In this document: positions 62,271-64,000 of the stretch, piece after piece | Position numbering within the stretch: the stretch's first letter is position 1 | Layout: every line of letters begins with the position of its first letter | Origin: Oscillospiraceae bacterium | Lineage (GTDB): Bacteria; Bacillota; Clostridia; Oscillospirales; Ruminococcaceae | Direction: 5' to 3' | Assembly (NCBI GenBank): GCA_030539275.1 | Contig: JAUNSK010000012.1 | Coordinates: 42,890-106,889, forward strand | Length of the DNA stretch: 64,000 bases | Made by a program: the position numbers and the translations under genes | Notes under the pieces: model-generated | The model's database searches: none | Told to the model about the DNA's origin: nothing | The model's input: the letters and a program-made list of their open reading frames with translations, nothing else

Positions 62271-64000
62271 GTGAAGGACAATAAAATGATAAGAAACTTT
62301 ACAGCAGACAGCAGAAAACGATTTTTATGTATTTTTACTGCTCTGTTTATGGTATTGCTTGCGCTTGGCGACTGCCTGCCTGTATTTGCACAGACAGCAG
62401 CAGAAATTTATGGAATTGAGAATGTAACAGGAAATAATTCAAGGAAAGAACAATTGCTTGATATAGAAGATCCGGATGAACTGTTTCTGGGCATATCGGG
62501 CAATTTTACTGTATTCGTTAAAGATAAGCTTACTATCCCGGCTCAAAGTTCTGACATCGAAGGAAGAGTAGCTGCGGGCGGCGGGATTGTGAACAATCGT
62601 GACGGCAGCAGTACATATACAATAGGAAACAAGTACAAGGGAACCGGGGCTGCGGTGATTGTCGGAGGCGGCAGCTTTGACAGACTTGAAACAACACCTA
62701 AAAATGATTTAAATGAAAGAATTTTTGTAGTATCATCCGATACAGATATTACTCCACAGAGCAATATTAATCCATCAAACTTTTACATATGTGATGATAT
62801 TATCGATTATGATGCTGAATTTGAAAAGCTTGAACACTTAAGCGGTATGATGTCACAGTACCAGAATACAGGGGTTGTCGAACTGACATCATACAGCGCT
62901 GTATTCAAGGGAGTTTCTTCAGGACTTAATGTATTTAATCTGACTGAGGATCAGTGGAATTCAATTATACAGCAAGCAGAGATCAGGATAATGGTTCCTG
63001 AAGACGCCTATGTTGTTTTTAATGTTGAGGGCAGGAAACTTGAAATGCCTCATTTCAGTATTAATTTTAACGGTACTATTGTTGATCAGGATTCACAGCT
63101 TACACCTTCATCACTCCTGGCAGGACATATACTTTACAATCTTTATGAAGCAGAAGATGTAAAGTACACAGGTAGCATCAAGGGCAGTCTTCTTGCTGTG
63201 CATGCCAATGTTTCCGGTCAGCTCGGGGGACATGTATCAGGTTCTACTATTGCTCAGTCAGCAGAAAACTTTGGAATAGAGGCAGGCTCTGTTACGTTTA
63301 ATCCTCCGAAATCCGTTATCGACAATCTTGACCACAGTGAATTTTCATTCAGTAAGGTTGATGAGAAAGGTAATCTGCTGCCTGGTGCACATATGCAGAT
63401 ACTTTACAACGGCACAGTTATAGATGAGTTTATATCATCAGACGAGCCTTATGTTCCCGAAACTGCATTTACACAGAGCGGTACTTATTATCTTCATGAA
63501 GCAAAGGCACCTGATGGTTACGAGATCAATACACAGGATGCTGCATTTTATGTAACAAAGATAAATGAAACATTATTCAATCAGCTTACCAATACATCAA
63601 CAATAATAAATGCTGTGCTTCTTGACACACAGTCATATATTCATACAAGTACTGAAATGTCACCGTTATGGCAGCCGATATATTACATGAATATTTATAC
63701 TGCACCTGATGCGATAGTTACAATAAACGATCAAACATATACAGGAGGATCTGCAAAGGTTCTTATCGGTGACGATGGTCTTGCAGCCGGTACTTATGAA
63801 ATGACAGTAACTCTGGGTGACAAGACCTCTGTCAGAAATATTACAATAGACAGAAATGCTGACTCCTCATATGAAGCAAAGGCTGAAAAACAGGATGGTC
63901 ACATATCGATAGAGTTTGTTAATACAGCGAAGGAAGTAACAACTACGACAACAGCGGCAACAACAACGCCGCAGACATCGACAACAGCAGCAACAACAAC
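62271..64000 (+). CDS. Choice-of-anchor-A surface protein with SpaA-like domain (truncated by window end)
   Basis: Frame open from a GTG at 62271 (AAGGAGGAG before it) to the last base; at least 576 residues are present. Signal peptide about 1-42 (FLCIFTALFMVLLALGDC, then LPVFAQ). Residues about 65-340 are a choice-of-anchor A domain: LFLGISGNFTVFVKDKLTIP, DIEGRVAAGGGI, GAAVIVGGGSFD, GSIKGSLLAVHANV. Residues about 360-440 are a SpaA/collagen-binding-B-like unit (FSFSKVDEKGNLLPGAHMQI, YYLHEAKAPDGYEIN). A further beta domain follows (VTINDQTYTGGSAKV), then a Thr-rich linker (TTTTTAATTTPQTSTTAATT) at the window edge. It is probably cell-wall attached; the anchor itself lies beyond this window. 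Confidence 0.82.
   Translation, partial: MKDNKMIRNFTADSRKRFLCIFTALFMVLLALGDCLPVFAQTAAEIYGIENVTGNNSRKEQLLDIEDPDELFLGISGNFTVFVKDKLTIPAQSSDIEGRVAAGGGIVNNRDGSSTYTIGNKYKGTGAAVIVGGGSFDRLETTPKNDLNERIFVVSSDTDITPQSNINPSNFYICDDIIDYDAEFEKLEHLSGMMSQYQNTGVVELTSYSAVFKGVSSGLNVFNLTEDQWNSIIQQAEIRIMVPEDAYVVFNVEGRKLEMPHFSINFNGTIVDQDSQLTPSSLLAGHILYNLYEAEDVKYTGSIKGSLLAVHANVSGQLGGHVSGSTIAQSAENFGIEAGSVTFNPPKSVIDNLDHSEFSFSKVDEKGNLLPGAHMQILYNGTVIDEFISSDEPYVPETAFTQSGTYYLHEAKAPDGYEINTQDAAFYVTKINETLFNQLTNTSTIINAVLLDTQSYIHTSTEMSPLWQPIYYMNIYTAPDAIVTINDQTYTGGSAKVLIGDDGLAAGTYEMTVTLGDKTSVRNITIDRNADSSYEAKAEKQDGHISIEFVNTAKEVTTTTTAATTTPQTSTTAATT

Noticed and set aside
1-64000. tRNA, rRNA, CRISPR arrays, prophage, insertion sequences
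   Set aside because: No T-loop/anticodon cloverleaf, rRNA signature, spaced direct repeats, or transposase/integrase frames were seen on either strand.

Overview
The window looks like chromosomal DNA from an AT-rich, low-GC Gram-positive anaerobe of the Ruminococcus / Oscillospiraceae type. The main pointers are a secreted GH95 alpha-fucosidase ending in a type I dockerin (cellulosome-style), small Firmicutes-type proteins (DUF3789-like), strong AGGAGG ribosome binding sites, SigA-type promoters, BcrAB- and FtsX-type transporters paired with OmpR-family two-component systems, and a clostridial Csp-Csp-SleC germination-type locus. I see no rRNA, tRNA, CRISPR array, prophage or insertion sequence. 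The assignment to Ruminococcus is inference from gene content.

Layout. 1-1.3 kb: the end of one gene, two tiny membrane-protein genes and a small orphan ORF. 1.4-6.2 kb: two subtilisin-like Csp proteases and a SleC-like spore-cortex lytic enzyme in one operon. 6.4-11.6 kb: a YlmH S4 RNA-binding protein, a cation/proton antiporter behind an attenuator-type RNA leader, and a phosphate-binding-protein-like lipoprotein. 11.8-16.8 kb: two-component system plus FtsX-type ABC exporter (module 1). 16.8-22.0 kb: MerR regulator, acetyltransferase, CPBP protease, unknown membrane-anchored protein, a decayed-gene region and an SDR enzyme. 22.2-25.6 kb: GH95-CBM-CBM-dockerin enzyme with a LacI/CcpA-like operator in its promoter. 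26.0-37.3 kb: a ten-gene operon for a CDP-3,6-dideoxyhexose and probably a branched derivative (rfbF, rfbG, rfbH, GtrA flippase, GtrB-like transferase, SDR, HMGL-type aldolase fusion, HAD phosphatase, thiamine-diphosphate enzyme, polytopic membrane protein). 37.4-45.9 kb: small genes, trmO, an esterase, and a 1521-residue MMPL exporter with a repeat-filled outer loop, divergent from a TetR regulator. 46.0-52.1 kb: a secreted leucine-rich-repeat protein with a papain-like C-terminal region, PutP, and small enzymes. 52.2-55.6 kb: RR / BcrA-type ATPase / ABC-2 permease / HK (module 2). 55.5-62.1 kb: GIY-YIG protein, a three-copy 147-bp tandem repeat, an AAC(3)-like acetyltransferase and RR / HK / ABC / FtsX (module 3). 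62.3 kb to the end: the start of a large choice-of-anchor-A surface protein with a Thr-rich linker, cut by the window.

How the genes work together. Much of the window concerns the cell surface: making and attaching an unusual dideoxy sugar, sensing and exporting envelope-active compounds (three two-component/ABC modules plus MMPL/TetR), and secreted or surface proteins. The strongest candidates for something undescribed are: the CDP-dideoxyhexose operon with a YerE-like thiamine enzyme next to a pyruvate-type aldolase (a possible branched-chain sugar pathway); the about 11 degenerate 70-85-residue repeats in the MMPL outer loop; the phased TCTTAAC/TTCTTAA direct repeats shared by two ABC promoters and the putP promoter region; the structured leader before the antiporter; and a hairpin placed exactly between Shine-Dalgarno and ATG of the thiamine enzyme.
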